Position numbers and translations under genes: made by a program
NCBI RefSeq assembly: GCF_001649575.2
Contig: NC_051433.1
Span: forward strand, 19,450,206-19,514,205
Length of the DNA: 64,000 bases
Direction of reading: 5' to 3'
Source of the DNA: Kryptolebias marmoratus
Taxonomy: Eukaryota > Chordata > Actinopteri > Cyprinodontiformes > Rivulidae
Notes under the pieces: model-generated
The model's input: only the letters and a program-made list of their open reading frames with translations
What the model was told of the DNA's origin: nothing
Database searches by the model: none
Shown here: one piece after another, positions 36,216-48,440 of the stretch
How the letters are laid out: every line of letters starts with the position of its first letter
How positions within the stretch are numbered: the first letter of the stretch is position 1

Positions 36216-37936
36216 TGACTGAGTCTATCACATTTAACACAGTTTTATAATTTTTTATAAATTGCTTTTCATCATGTTTGTTTCTGACAAAAAAAAAATT
36301 CTATTTAAATAACTTCTTTTTAATCATCATTCCGTGTCTTTTCTATTCTACAATGTTTATGCTTTTAAAAAAGTACAGTGGCTGCCACTCAGCTTCTTTT
36401 TTTTTAGATTTAAATGCTTTAGCGTGTAGTATGCAAGGTTATCAATCTGCACATCCCAAATGCTTCATTGGTGAATCTAATTCACAGTCCTGTGTGGTAA
36501 AGATGCTGCACACTTCCTGTTCTAAGACTCCTCTTAAGTGACAAACTTATAAAGTCAGACATTTGTTAGGAAAAACGGTAAAAAAAAAAAAAAAAAGTCA
36601 ACCCTCAACATTTGTCTTGCCGGTGTTCAGATGAGAGGCAGCAGGTGTTTTAGCGAGACTCAGCAGGTAAGACACGTTTATGCCCAGAGGTGCTGCTCAT
36701 GTTGATGGGACCACATGCACAAAACTACACAGAAACAGATGGATTAAAGTATGACAAAGTCTGGCGTGGTACAGAGAGGAAATGTCTGTCTGAAATTTAA
36801 TGTACTTCCTTTAAAAATGTTCCTTTCCGTCTGCTGAAGGAATATAATGATGTTTTTCAGAGAACGATGCTTGCAAATTTGCATTTGTTTCGCAGCAAAA
36901 TTTATCACACTTATCACGCCGCCGAAGAGTTTTAACTGCAAGTGCACTGTGATGATCTGTATGCGTGTCTGTGTTCCAGAGTTATGTTTTTTAATGACAA
37001 TTTCTCTGTAAGTGTGTGTGAGTGTGCTTGTGTTATTTTGTTTTGGTATGCGTGTGTGTTATGTTTTGTGCCTTCAGCAGTCAGCTTGCCCTGACCTCGC
37101 TGACACATTGTCTCTGACTCTGTTCCAGGTAGCCTGCAGCACTATAATACTCTCTGCCTTCAGAGTATCTCTTTGCCTTTTTTTCTTTTTCTTGTTGCTT
37201 AAATTTAGGAATATTTTCTTTCCAAAGTTATTCTTCTCTAACATTTTGTCAAACTTCATCAATGAGAATGAGCTCACTTTTTGTGCCTGTATAGTGTTAC
37301 ATCCAGATTTACTTTTTATTTATTTGTTTGTTCTATTGGGCTGTGACATTCCCAATAATGAGTTTATGCTTGAAAACAAATTCTCAGACCAAATATGTAA
37401 TTTATTAGCAGGACTTGCAGTACAGGAGAAACACAAGAAGGATTATTTCCCCCTAAAGACATCAATAAGGATATGAACAGAAAAACAAAAATATAACATA
37501 AAAAGTGTTTATGATTATTTAAATCTTATAGGTTTATGTGATATTTATTGTTTAGTTTTAGCGTATTCTGATATCATAGTCACTGATACAACTTCATTAT
37601 TTTAATTTTCACTTGTTTGTTTATTGTTTGTACACATAAAATTTCATGCATGTACATGCTAAAGTCATCTCTTGTAGTTTTATATGTGTTCAATAATTAA
37701 AGTGTCTTCAAACTTTATTCCTGAAAAAAAAAAACTTCAGCTAAAATGGGAAAACTTTTTTTGACATACTTACAAATTAAACCTACTTTTTACTACAGCA
37801 TTTGTTTTAAAAAAGTCTGCTGTTTTTTATATTTACTTGCAAAACAGCCTAAAGTTTGCCTGCTGACACTTGAAAATCATTAGCATGTTTAAGCTAATGT
37901 AGTGCAGCATTGAGGAAATGTTTTATTTATTTTATA
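36216..37936. other. Unannotated AT-rich stretch
   Basis: A runs at 36290-36298, 36580-36596 and 37724-37733. A hydrophobic 154-codon frame (37012-37476, plus) follows a TG-rich patch. Its F/L-rich content reflects the local T-rich composition and no domain is recognisable. Confidence 0.45.
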
Positions 37937-37967
37937 TACACACACACATATATATATATATATATAT
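37937..37967. repeat. (CA)n/(TA)n microsatellite, left side of the LINE insert
   Basis: CA units merge into TA units and stop exactly where LINE sequence begins. The TA motif resumes after the gap at 38322. Confidence 0.95.
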
Positions 37968-38287
37968 CCACCACCACATTGTGGTGGTGGATAAACAACA
38001 GAGAAAAGCAGTTGTGGTGGATGTAGCAATACCGAGTGATTGCAACATCAGGAAAAAGGAGCACGAGAAACTGGAGAAATACCAGGGCCTCAGAGAGGAA
38101 CTGGAAAAGGCCTGGAAGGTAAAGACCACAGTGGTGCCTGTGGTCGTCGGGGCCCTAGGGGCAGTCACCCCCAAACTGGAGCAGTGGCTACAACAGATCC
38201 CAGGAACAACATCAGACATCTCAGTCCAGAAATGTGCAGTTCTAGGCACAGCCAAGATACTGCGCAGAACCCTCAAGCTCCCAGGCC
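37968..38287 (+). mobile_element. LINE 3' coding part with restriction-like endonuclease domain (R4/Dong/Rex6-like)
   Basis: An uninterrupted frame of about 105 codons reads IVVVDKQQRKAVVVDVA, then IPSDCNIRKKEHEKLEKYQG, VPVVVGALGAVTPKL and ILRRTLKLPG. I recognise this as the C-terminal domain of LINEs that use a PD-(D/E)XK-type restriction-like endonuclease. The DVA aspartate and the lysine/glutamate-rich EKLEKYQGL helix stand where the catalytic D and K normally are. The family's upstream PD motif is missing because the copy is truncated just before it. The lack of stops suggests a young copy. The 3' end is hidden by the assembly gap. A 10-bp hairpin (CCACCACCAC, ATT loop) occupies the left junction. 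Confidence 0.85.
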
Positions 38288-38321
38288 NNNNNNNNNNNNN
38301 NNNNNNNNNNNNNNNNNNNNN
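38288..38321. other. Assembly gap (34 N)
   Basis: 34 unknown bases between the LINE coding sequence and a TA repeat. The real missing length may differ. The end of the LINE frame and its 3' untranslated region most likely lie here. Confidence 0.99.
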
Positions 38322-38342
38322 TATATATATATATATATATAT
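38322..38342. repeat. (TA)n microsatellite, right side of the LINE insert
   Basis: A pure TA run directly after the gap, the probable continuation of the repeat at 37949-37967. Confidence 0.95.
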
Positions 38343-38390
38343 GTTTGTAGTTATGATAGAAAGTTGTTTATGATTACATAAACTACTATA

Positions 38391-39150
38391 CATCATTCAG
38401 CCATAACATTATGATCACCTACCTAACATAGTCTTGTACTGTCCAAACATGGGCTTGGTTTGGTCTGCTTTGGTACCAAGCCGCAGCACATCATTTAAAT
38501 TCTGTAAGGTGTGAGGTGCAGCCTTCATAGATCTTTGTTGATTTTTTTCCCACAGAACATTTCACAGATGGTTATATCTCACTGATACAACACTTTGAAT
38601 TTGTGTTCTGCAAACCTTTCTTGTGCCATTTTTGAAGTGGGGCAGGACCCATTATTGGGCTGAAAAAACACTGGCACCAAAGAAGACTGTTTCCATGAAG
38701 AAAATCTAAGGTAGATAATGTGTGGAACCAATATGCAAAGATGGAAAGGTCCCACAACAATGCAAACTTGCATACATAAAGTTGGCATCATAAAACCAGC
38801 GAGTTATAACCCAATTTGGACAGTTTAGGAATGATGCTCAAAAGGGGCTAAAATAACATCCATGTTAATGACCATGCACAAGTTTTCCTGGCAGAACATT
38901 GCCCAAACTGTCTAACTTCCTGAGCTGGCTTGCTTTCTTCTTCTTCTTGTGGAGATGCTACAATCCAGCTTTCTAGCCACCACAAAGTGACTCTTGTGAA
39001 AGTCACTCAGACACTTGCACTTTGATTGTAATTTTCTTGCAACACGGTCTTCAAGGATAGCCACAGCTTACTTGCTGAATAATAAATTTGCCCATCGCCA
39101 GGTGCCATTAGTTACAACATGGATGATCAGTCTATATGTGAGGGTAGATG
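38391..39150 (-). mobile_element. Tc1/mariner-like DNA transposon relic, internally deleted
   Basis: The left end carries the terminal phrase CAGCCATAACATTATGATCACC. Minus-strand translation of about 38700-38590 gives SLVPVFFQPNNGSCP and then KMAQERFAEHKF. This is the stretch of a Tc1-type DDE transposase around its second catalytic aspartate, and here the expected Q-D-N reads P-N-N, so the aspartate is lost. Near 38955-39020 the sequence matches the start of the transposase gene, only a few bases after the middle part ends at about 38950. Most of the N-terminal half is therefore deleted. The right terminal repeat is poorly preserved near 39130-39150. The element cannot make active transposase. 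Confidence 0.82.
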
Positions 39151-42100
39151 AATAATCTAATTATGTAAAACACCTTTTGCCTCTGTTTGTCACACACAGT
39201 GTCTCTGCGCATAAATGCATGTGGACACCAACCCTGATGGGGTTTGTTAGCAATGTACACATGAAAAAACCTACTGAGATCAACAAACCTTCAATATTGA
39301 ATGACAAAAGAATGAGAACAGGTTGGAAAAACTACTGACATTTCCAGTATCCTCTGTCATTTTCAGATCTCACCGTCTGTAGTAATAATTTTATGAAGGA
39401 AGTTGACCACTTTCTCTTGTTTGCTCTACTGTGAGTTGATGTTTTCTTTCCTTTTTGTGGATGTCAGATTTATTCTATCTGACCTGTCCATCATCTCTAA
39501 ATTATTTGTTGCTTTTTTTATTTTTATTTTTTATAAACAAGTGTGTGGATTGAGATACCCGATACAGCCCGTGTGTGTATAACATGCAGCCACTCTTCAT
39601 GAATGCTCCTTGCAGTCAGCTTGTAATCAGGACTTAAAGACACCGACAGAGGTTTTTAAAGTCATGCCAGGTATTTTAGGTTCAAAGATATCTAGCTGGC
39701 TACAGATGGTGCAGAAATGTTGATTCAAACACATGGATTAAAAGGATAAGTCTGGTGACTTTTTACTTTTTTCGTCCTGCATATATAAGCCATTATAAAC
39801 CAAACTCAAGCAGGTTTTAGTTTGGCTTTCAACATATTTACACTCCCCCAGTATGACTGTGGTGACAAACATTTCTCAGATACCAGTAAGTCATGCTATT
39901 TTCAGCTGTGGATTTGATGCATTAATGAGCAGTTTTAACACAAGAATGGTCTATTTGGAATTGACCTAAAATAAGATAAACCTCTTATGTTCATTATAAA
40001 GATGGAGGAAATGCCAATCAGTGGAGCTGTGTGGTTTATCAGTGATTTCCGTTTTGCAGGCAATGTGACTGAAGCTACATGCTATTATCAAAGATTACAA
40101 CAAACATGATCAGGTTAAACTTAATAACTGCAAGGGTTTTAGCTCATTTTTGCTTTAGATGATTAAAAACTCTCCAAAGTCTTAAAGAAACAAGAAACAA
40201 ACAATTTTTTTAGTTGTTTCTTATAAAATGATCCCACTTTAAACACTGTCAGTCTCAACATTTCTTTATGCATTTTCTTCTATTGCTTTGGCATATGCTT
40301 TAAAACGTCTAGATGCAGACGTTTATTAGTGTGTTTTCAGTAAATCATACCCTTTTCCGCAGCAATACAGGGTAACACACAGGGTTCGCTGTTCTTTTTT
40401 TCACAGACCAGGTCTCAAACCAATGATGGAGTAAAGCCAATATTTCACAGGGCTGTTGGTGACAAATTACAAGGGAGTTTTCAAAAAGTCTTGAAATGTT
40501 CACAGAGTTTCTCAATGACCTCGCTTGAGTCACAGGTCTTTGCTCTTGCATCGCTGGAATTTCAAAAATCTTCAAAAAAATTCCCTTGTGTTCAAAATTT
40601 CTCTCACAATAAACACAGTGTCATTGAAACCCATCTCAGTATAAAGTTTTATATTTCTAGAGAGATGGAGCTATATATTTTAGAGCTGTTGCATGACATT
40701 TTGTTCAATATGAATGTTCTGGTAAACTCCCAGGCAAATTTTGACTAATGTTGTGTCTCCAACTAATTGCCCACAGCCCAGTGACTTTAGTCTTTAGCTT
40801 TGAATTTTAGTATAGTAAAATAGTGCATGTTCACACTAAATGGCTTTGTGTTGATAGAACTTTGTATTTTAAACCCAACCTCAATCTTTTCATAAACCTG
40901 GTCAAGCAGAGTATTTTTATAAACCTATGTAGCTATGTTGCAAAGTAATTTGATTAGTAAAACTCTTATGCCTTATCTAAACAGCAAATGAAAATAAGGA
41001 AGTGAAAAAATCATTTTACAAATTTTAACTCAATCTGGTCTAACTCAAGCCTCCGGTTTTGGCGTCCTGAAGCTTTCCTGTACTTTATAAGGATCGTGTA
41101 CTGTAGCTTGTTGCTAATTATATAAACACAAGCAACATTTGCAGCATTTAATAACATTGTGAAAAGTGCATTAGTGCATTAACTTTAAAGGACTGAGAGA
41201 CTTGATTTGAGTTCGCTAAACTGATGAGATTATCAGCAATTTTAGTGTTGCTTTGAGTATTGAGCTACTTGAACACATTAAATGTTTATTTAGATCTAAG
41301 AATAGCTGAACATAATACCTATTAATATGTTTTAATCATAGATGTAAGAATGCTTTAATAAATCTTTGTTACTATTTAGCTCACGGGACATTTGTCCAAA
41401 AGGAAAGCCTTTAAAGACAGCGTTAATTTGTCAGTTGTGTTGTTTTTGGCAATAGTTGACCTCTATTATATTTCATTCCTGCAATGTGATAACAATAAGA
41501 CATGTAAAACATTTTACCAATTCCATGATTAGGATATACCAAATTGAACTGAATACTTTAATTGTCCTAAGGAGAAATAAAGATCTTTTATTGCTCATTG
41601 TGATCCAAATTAAAAACAAAATGCAAGAACAAAAAAAACAAAAGCCCTGTAATCTCTAAACTCTGCCAACAGCTCAAACACTTCTATGTTGTTTGTGATC
41701 AGAAGTGACAGAAAGTAAGAACATGGCAGGCTGCTTTCATTTGACAGCTAAAAAAATTAATCCTTTTCCGGGCCTTTTGTGGCATCACAGAGCAGCATCT
41801 TCTGGACTAGAAGTTACAGAAGCAGCATTAGGGAGATGAGGCAGACTCTCTTATTATCTCACCACACGCCTGAGGCAACACACAGAGGAAGAGACTTCAA
41901 AGTGTTCAGATGAAGAGATAAACACCTGGTGCTGAATTTGAGAGAACTTGACAGTTTTAATAGAGCAAAGGGTTCTGTGAGTGGACTGATAAATTTGATT
42001 AGAGTTTAATTTGGGCGACGACTGATCGATTATGATTGACTAAATAAGGAAAAACGTGACAGCTCTTTAAGACACGAACCTTTTCTTTGTATAAACGTGA

Positions 42101-43200
42101 CATAATCTGTATGTTTACGCTGTCTCCGCAGAGCATTTTTCAAGTCTCCATTTTTACCATACTTTGCCCTTTCTGCCAGGACCCGAAGCTTGTTTGTGTG
42201 TTTTGAAGAGATTTGATGGAGGAGAAGATGCTGTGCTTCTAAACACGGTGTGAGGGTGGCTTGGTGCAGGGGGTGAGGGGATTTTAGTCTGTTTATGTGT
42301 GTGTATGTGTGGTTGCTGCTGCTTGGGGGGGTGGGGGTTGCCTGTAGGACCTGCCTCTCAGAGTAATTGAAAAATGTGACCTGGAAAATGTTTGCCCAGC
42401 GGAGCATGAAAGTTACCTCCACGGCAATGGTGGAAAAGCTCAGCAGCGGCTCACCTGGCCACTGACAGGGAGAGCCTCGTATTGGGTGGTAGCTAAAGTT
42501 AAAAGCCACTTTATCCTTCAACCACAAGCAGACGCATGCATTATTTAACAGTACTAAAGAATCTCAGATTGACCAAGATAAAAAGGCAAAAAATTCAAAT
42601 GGAATTTCTACCCAAGAGCTCTGAAAAAACTGATCTCTTAAAGGGCACACAGTGAGTCTAATGTCACTGGGAAAAAGTACTTACATATTTGCATTGAAAA
42701 GTATGTGACCTTGTACTGTCTGCATATTAAAAGTTTGTGTGAAGTGTAACACTGCAGAAGAAGCACAAGGAAATAGGTTTTTATTTCTCAGCACCCAATA
42801 TCTAGTAGTTGTAGGGGTGTGATTAAAATATGACGAAAACCTACATCCTACAAATTGAGTCATTGTTGCAAAACCTCACATTTAAAATCACAAAAGCATC
42901 ATTATACAATAAATGTATGTAAGCCCATTTGATTGACAAACATACTGAGTTCATTTTTATTTTGTTTTTATGGTCAGTGGCTAAATTTGATACCCGAACA
43001 ATGACTGATAAAAAAGAAACACACATTTTGACAAAAATACTGATGTCTTTCAGAATTAGGTACTCATGTGACCACAGTGAAGTGATGAAGAGAAAAGAGA
43101 TGGCATATATTCATGGATATATTGTGAGTAAGAGGTCATCTAACATCTAAACATTTTCGATCAGCATTCACCTCAAATACACAATGGTTTGTGTAGAACC
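39151..43200. other. Unannotated stretch
   Basis: No gene. It contains the longest stop-free frame of the window (42030-42527, minus, 165 codons) over a G-rich, TG-rich patch (42250-42350). Low-complexity composition explains it better than coding. T-rich runs occur at 39508-39532. Confidence 0.45.
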
Positions 43201-43970
43201 TAGTGATGTGGGAGTACTGAATGAATCGTTCAAAGCTCGTGAGTCATTTTACCAAATCAGAAGTCATGATTCTTCTTTTCCATTAACTTGTTAATTCACT
43301 GATTCAGCCCTGGTACAGCTAGCTAGCTATAGGCAACCGCAAAGAAGAGGTCAAGCAGGCGGCTGCTATGCTTACTGCATTTAATAAATATACCAAGCTA
43401 ACATTTGCATTAGCTGTTTAAGAAAACGGCAGCTCTGGTTTCTTGGTTCAACACAACTGTCTTGTAGTGTCCTGCTGTGAGTAATGAACAACAAATCACT
43501 CAAGAGTCGTGGTCTGCTGTACAAAAAAAACAAATGAAACTCCTGATTCACTTGTTTGATTCGGGAATCACTAGTACAAAGTACGACTCCTGACTCAAAC
43601 AAACAAATCAGGACAGTAAGAGAGCGAGTGACTGAGTCGTACGAATAATTAACTGTTTGTTACCTTCCATGCCTGCAACAACACATTTGCTCTCTAGGAC
43701 AGCCCCTCCTATATCTGAGTTAAAAGTTTGTGGTTCTGGACGTGGTGTAATCTCCTGAAATAATTCACTCTTTTTGTCCGTAATGAAATGGATCATTTTC
43801 CCATTTTAAATCAGTTCTATTAGGAGTATGAATTAGTGGGAACTGGGAGTGGAGCTTATGTGTGTGCGCATGTGACTCAGTGACTCAGATAACTCAGAAA
43901 CCAGATTCCTTTTTGGTGGGTGATTCATTTTTACTTGAATCAGTGAAAAGAACCAAACTTCCCATCACTA
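43201..43970. mobile_element. Non-autonomous hAT-like element with TAGTGATG ends
   Basis: The 770-bp element begins TAGTGATGTGGGA and ends TTCCCATCACTA, imperfect inverted termini of about 12 bp. The flanks GTAGAACC (43193-43200) and GCAGAAGC (43971-43978) agree at 6 of 8 positions, consistent with a decayed 8-bp target duplication as in hAT elements. The interior is filled with GA(A/G)TCA, TGATTC and GACTC words near both ends, probably transposase-binding subterminal repeats. Four perfect TGA(C/G)TCA sites lie at 43240, 43591, 43873 and 43881. No transposase coding remains. Confidence 0.75.
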
Positions 43971-44303
43971 GCAGAAGCTCATACGAGCCATAAAAAGGCA
44001 AGACATATGTAATCAGTGTGCGCATACACGTGCCTGGAATTATAGCTGATAATCAGAAGCCTTTTGTTTAAAACTGCAGAAAAAAATAAAATAAAATCAT
44101 CAGTTTGAATATTTCCACTCAGGTGCAATTTTTTTTTAAAATTACATTTCAGCAAGATGGACTCAAAATGTTCATAACATTCAGTAAATGGTGCAGATAT
44201 TTAAAAAATTTTAGGACCTTCAAAAGCACCTCACACAGTTTCACTTTGTTGGTTTGCGCTCTCTGAGTGCCTCTAGTTTTATTTTGTTTTGCTTTTTCCC
44301 CTC

Positions 44304-44560
44304 AGTGGTTTTGAGCATGCACAGAACTTCCACAGTGAGGTGGTGGTGGTTTATTATTATGGTGGCAGTGTATTGGATGAAGAACTTGTAGCAGGGCTTG
44401 CCAAATTCACTTCATGCCTACGGTACAACTGTGGAAGGTCATAGAAAAAAAACTAAAACAGATGTAATGGCCACGGTGATAGCGACATACCAGCATGGCG
44501 TGATCTTGCATGCGTACCGATGCAGTCTGGAAAAGTCATGTCAGGGCAGGTGCACAGAGG
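44304..44560 (+). repeat. Dispersed repeat shared with 33471-34105 (shorter copy)
   Basis: It shares three ordered blocks with the copy at 33.5 kb: the GGTTTTGAGCATGCAC start, the ACAGATGTAATGGCCAC middle and the GTCATGTCAGGGCA end. No terminal repeats or coding potential identify the element class. Confidence 0.6.
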
Positions 44561-45106
44561 GTATTGGGGAACAGGAAAACCTTATTTGGCAAGTACTAAG
44601 AGGGTAGCAGCGTCATGATTGTCTTCCCACTGAAGGAGTTTTTTTTTCAAATGCAACTTCACAAACCTAAGCCCTGCTGCCATATATTCTTCCCCAAATA
44701 GAAAAGTCTTTTTCCTGATAACCTTTCGAAGCGAACCATGCAAGTAAGGTCTTAAGACTCTGAGGTGTAGTTCATAGTTTTCTTCTATTTTCTCTGACCA
44801 GTAGGTTATTCTTTCCAGGGAAGATTGGTAACTGTCTTGAAAGTTTCGACTTGAGAATAATCTTTCTTTCTTTCTGCGGAATTATACTCTTCAAATTGTT
44901 TTGACATGACCCCATAACCTGCCCCAGACTGATGGGCTGAAACGCTTGCTTCTCTAAGACCACTGCTGCCGCTTCTCCTTCCTGACATTTTATTAACACA
45001 TCCCTGAATGCCCCAGAACAGCAAAATGTAAAAAGCACAACAAAAAAAAACCCATCTCTATTAAGGTGCTTTTGTTTGGTGATGATCTGGTCTTTAAGTA
45101 CATTTG
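44561..45106. other. Unannotated stretch
   Basis: Two overlapping minus-strand frames of 70-90 codons around 44772-45038 have no family resemblance. Nothing else recognised. Confidence 0.4.
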
Positions 45107-45261
45107 ATTAGCATCCATCCATCCATTTTCTTTACCCGCTTCTCCATTTTGGGTCACGGGGAGCTGGTGTCTATCCCCAGCAGTCACTGTGGGAAAGGCA
45201 GGGGACACCCTGGACAGTTCTCAAGTCCATCACAGGGACACATAGAGACAAACAACCATTA
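45107..45261 (-). mobile_element. Partial copy of the dispersed SINE-like family (3' part)
   Basis: 'GCATCCATCCATCCATTTTC' followed by TTGGGTCACGGGGAGCTGG, 'ACACCCTGGACAG' and 'CATAGAGACAAACAACCATT' is the reverse complement of the family's 3' body and ATCC-rich tail. The tail is better preserved here than in the copy at 25338. Confidence 0.8.
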
Positions 45262-48200
45262 CATTTGATTAGCAGCACTTCTTAAATCATATAGAAGCAG
45301 TTTAGTCAGTGTTTTATATACTGCTTCAACATTGTAGCTCAGTTTTCATTTAATATATGCTGACATAGTGGAAAATATTATTTTTTTTCATTAGAGGGTA
45401 ATATTACCTAATTTTAATAACTGCTAAGGATCATATGAGTTTTTAATAATATCCTGGTAAGTAAAACCTGTCACAGAACTGTAAGAAATATCAAAATGAT
45501 GTATAATTACACCAGACTGTAAAGGAGCAAAAATAGGAATACTTTAATCAAATAAAGTTGGAGGTTGGATCCCACTCTCCCACCTGGTAATTATGGAGCT
45601 CAAAGCCCAATACCTGCTGGTTGTAACTCGATATTTATAGGAACTGGAAGACCTCACGGTTTCCTCCTCCAGCTTGTAATATGTAATAATGTGCACATTT
45701 AAAACAAATTAAAGGAAGATGGAAATCTCATTATTAAGTATGGCAGCACAAGTCTCGTTTACATACAGTCAGTGTATAATGGACAGATACTTTTTCTGAT
45801 GGGTGCATTTTTTTTAAATTTGTGGACAGAGCAAGGCTAAGTGTTTTAGTTTTCTGTAGCTGCACACACATGTGCTCTCATTGTGGTCATAAAAAAAAAC
45901 TTTTGCAGTGCAGTTTAGCAGCTTGAGACGGCTCAAAAGTGATTGCTAGTTGAAATCTTCTCTTCAGTGGCTCAGTTTCAATTACTGTTTTGGATTTCTT
46001 ACAGTATTTGACAGCAGAAATAGCAGCAGAAAAATAAAACATGAGCACTGAAAAAAACAAACCTGAATTAAAAACTGTTACCCACATTAGCCAATGAGGA
46101 AGCACCTCATACAGGATATTAAAGATAAAGAAATAATAATAATAATAGAAAAAGAACCTTATAAATGTTTTGTTTGCTTAAGTAAGAGTTATTTCACTTT
46201 TTTCAATTTCTAATTTGGTTTATATTTAAGTTCATACAATTACAATAAAACAAATCCGATTTGCTCACCTCCTCCATGTCTAATGAAATACAAACTTTAA
46301 TTTGCCATGTAGTATTACTGGAAGTAAAACTGCCCATATCTGCATTGCTCTACAAGCTCTGAGGCAGAGGCTGAGTGTGCTTGTTGGCCTCAGAGAGAAT
46401 AATAGTAAAAATGCTTCAGGGCCAGTTCGGAGAACAAGCTAATTATGGATCGGCTGTGTGTAAAAGAAACTTATTCTTCCATCTTTAATGAGGACATTTG
46501 CATCTTCCATTAAACTGATGTATATGTGCACATACATCACATTATCGAATATTACAAATGAGCTGGAGGTGTAGACCTGCGAAGCTCTAACCACAGCTGG
46601 AAAGATCAATTTGTCAGACTTTAGCATTTTATTATTTTGGAATATTTTGCTGAAAATCACTTGCCCTGCGAACGTTACCTTGTAGCGAATGAAATGGTAT
46701 GTAAAATAGCAGCAAGTCATGTGAAAGTGTCAGTTGCGTTAGAAGGATGTGCAGTGCCTCTTTACTGTCTCGACACTACATCACCACCACCATCATCATC
46801 ATCAGACTCTACAACCCCGACATGAGATAAAGAGAAGCCATATCAGGTAATGTATAAATGAGAGTACAAACAAGCTAGTAAATAGTGTGAATCTAATTAA
46901 AAGATAATGTCAGCTATTTTGTCTCAAATGTTTCTACTGCTGTGGCCTATCTTCCCGCCCTCGGGCTCACTATCTGTTGAGTACTCCTGCTCTCTACATG
47001 CAGGCTGTATCTTTAGTTACGCTGCTATCTCTGCCTCCTCACACCGGACTGTATCTTCCTGACTCGGTGGTATTTCTGCTGGCCGTCACGCTTGACTGTG
47101 TGCACCCTATTTCTCTCACTTGAAGATCAAATGTCCTGTTTAGTGTCTCATATTCCATAAGCCGCAGAAATTACTTCCGGAGACAAATGAGAACTGAATT
47201 TAGAACATATACTGTACATTTGATGAGCTTTGGTCTACCGCTTCCTAGTGTAGACATTTTTCTTTTTCTTTACTCAATATCAAAATCCAGTAACAGAAAT
47301 AGTGTACATTAAAATTCAGTGTACAGAAACCCTGTGTTTTGCTCCCCAACAGAAAAAAGAAATGCCTCCAGAATTCCTTTCTCTTTGAGGATGACTTGAC
47401 TTTAAGCAAACATGTCTTGCTTGAAGGATAATATTTCTGACAGGAGGATTGACCAGCCCTATCTCCAGAGCGGCAACTGCACGCTCAGAGTGAACATCGG
47501 CTCGGCAAACTGGCCGCTGGAGGGGAACTTGAAAGAACAGGAGGGAGAGCACCTCTAACGATGGTTTAGCATCGACCACTGACAGCTGACTTCAATGACC
47601 CAGTTATGAACACGACAGGCAGCCGGCGCAACAGGCTTTGAATCCAGTTCACTTTTTTTTTTTATCAAGAATTTATGCTCTATTTAGGGAGAGATTTTTC
47701 TTTCTTCTTGCAGCACTAGGAATTTGATTTGACTATATATTTCATTGGTAAGTCTCACAGGTTTGTACTTGATGTTGATGGGACTTGTATTTTTACGAGT
47801 GCGTGTTGTTATTCCACATGGCAGCTGCTGATATTAGCGGCTTTGATTCCCGAACAGTTCTAAAGAAAACTCCCACCCCAGGGAAGAAGTTGTTTATTTG
47901 CCCAGATTTATATTAATCTAATCAATTTGCCTCAACTCACACCTTGTGGTGAATTGCCACGGAGTCGATGTAAGAATAAACTGGTTTAAAAAAGCTCTAA
48001 TTCTCCAAGACAGAATTTTAGTAGCGTTAATCGAGGCATCATCTGGTATTTATGCACTCAGTGGCCTACCTGTCGTTTCATGATATGAAGCCCCATTTGA
48101 ATTTTTAATGTCGTTGAGGAGAAAATGCAGTGAAACGGATCACTGCAGTGAAAGTCTTTTTAGATTAAAATTTTAATATTGGGAATGCAGTGGTTGGTAA

Positions 48201-48440
48201 AATGTTTAGAGAAAATTTTGAAAATTAGTATAATATATACAGTACATGTATAAAACAGAAAAGATATAAGGTATTGAAACATTCACATTTTAATTTATTC
48301 TTGTTAATGATGGCCTATAAAATGATCATTTGAAAGAGCAAAAACAAAACATGGTTAACTCAGTGGTTTTCTAACTTTTCATTGACCCTCTGTGAAGATA
48401 TGAAAATTTCCACCTGTTAAGATGTTCCTTTTTTCGGACA
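45262..48440. other. Unannotated, largely unique stretch
   Basis: No gene. A short CAC/CAT run lies at 46783-46803. About 46300-46460, 47360-47560 and 47810-48150 are mixed-composition unique segments and conserved-element candidates. The last holds TTAATCTAATCAATTTGCC and similar homeodomain-type words. Confidence 0.45.

Noticed and set aside
37012..37476. Hydrophobic 154-codon frame that might be a membrane protein
   Set aside because: Phenylalanine/leucine runs follow directly from T-rich DNA; no conserved motif.
38322..38342. TA run read as peptide repeats in frames spanning the gap
   Set aside because: The frames cross unknown bases, so the join is not real sequence.
42030..42527. 165-codon minus-strand frame, the longest stop-free frame
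   Set aside because: It covers G- and TG-rich low-complexity sequence, shows no domain or splice context, and a frame of this size is near what chance gives in six frames of 64 kb.
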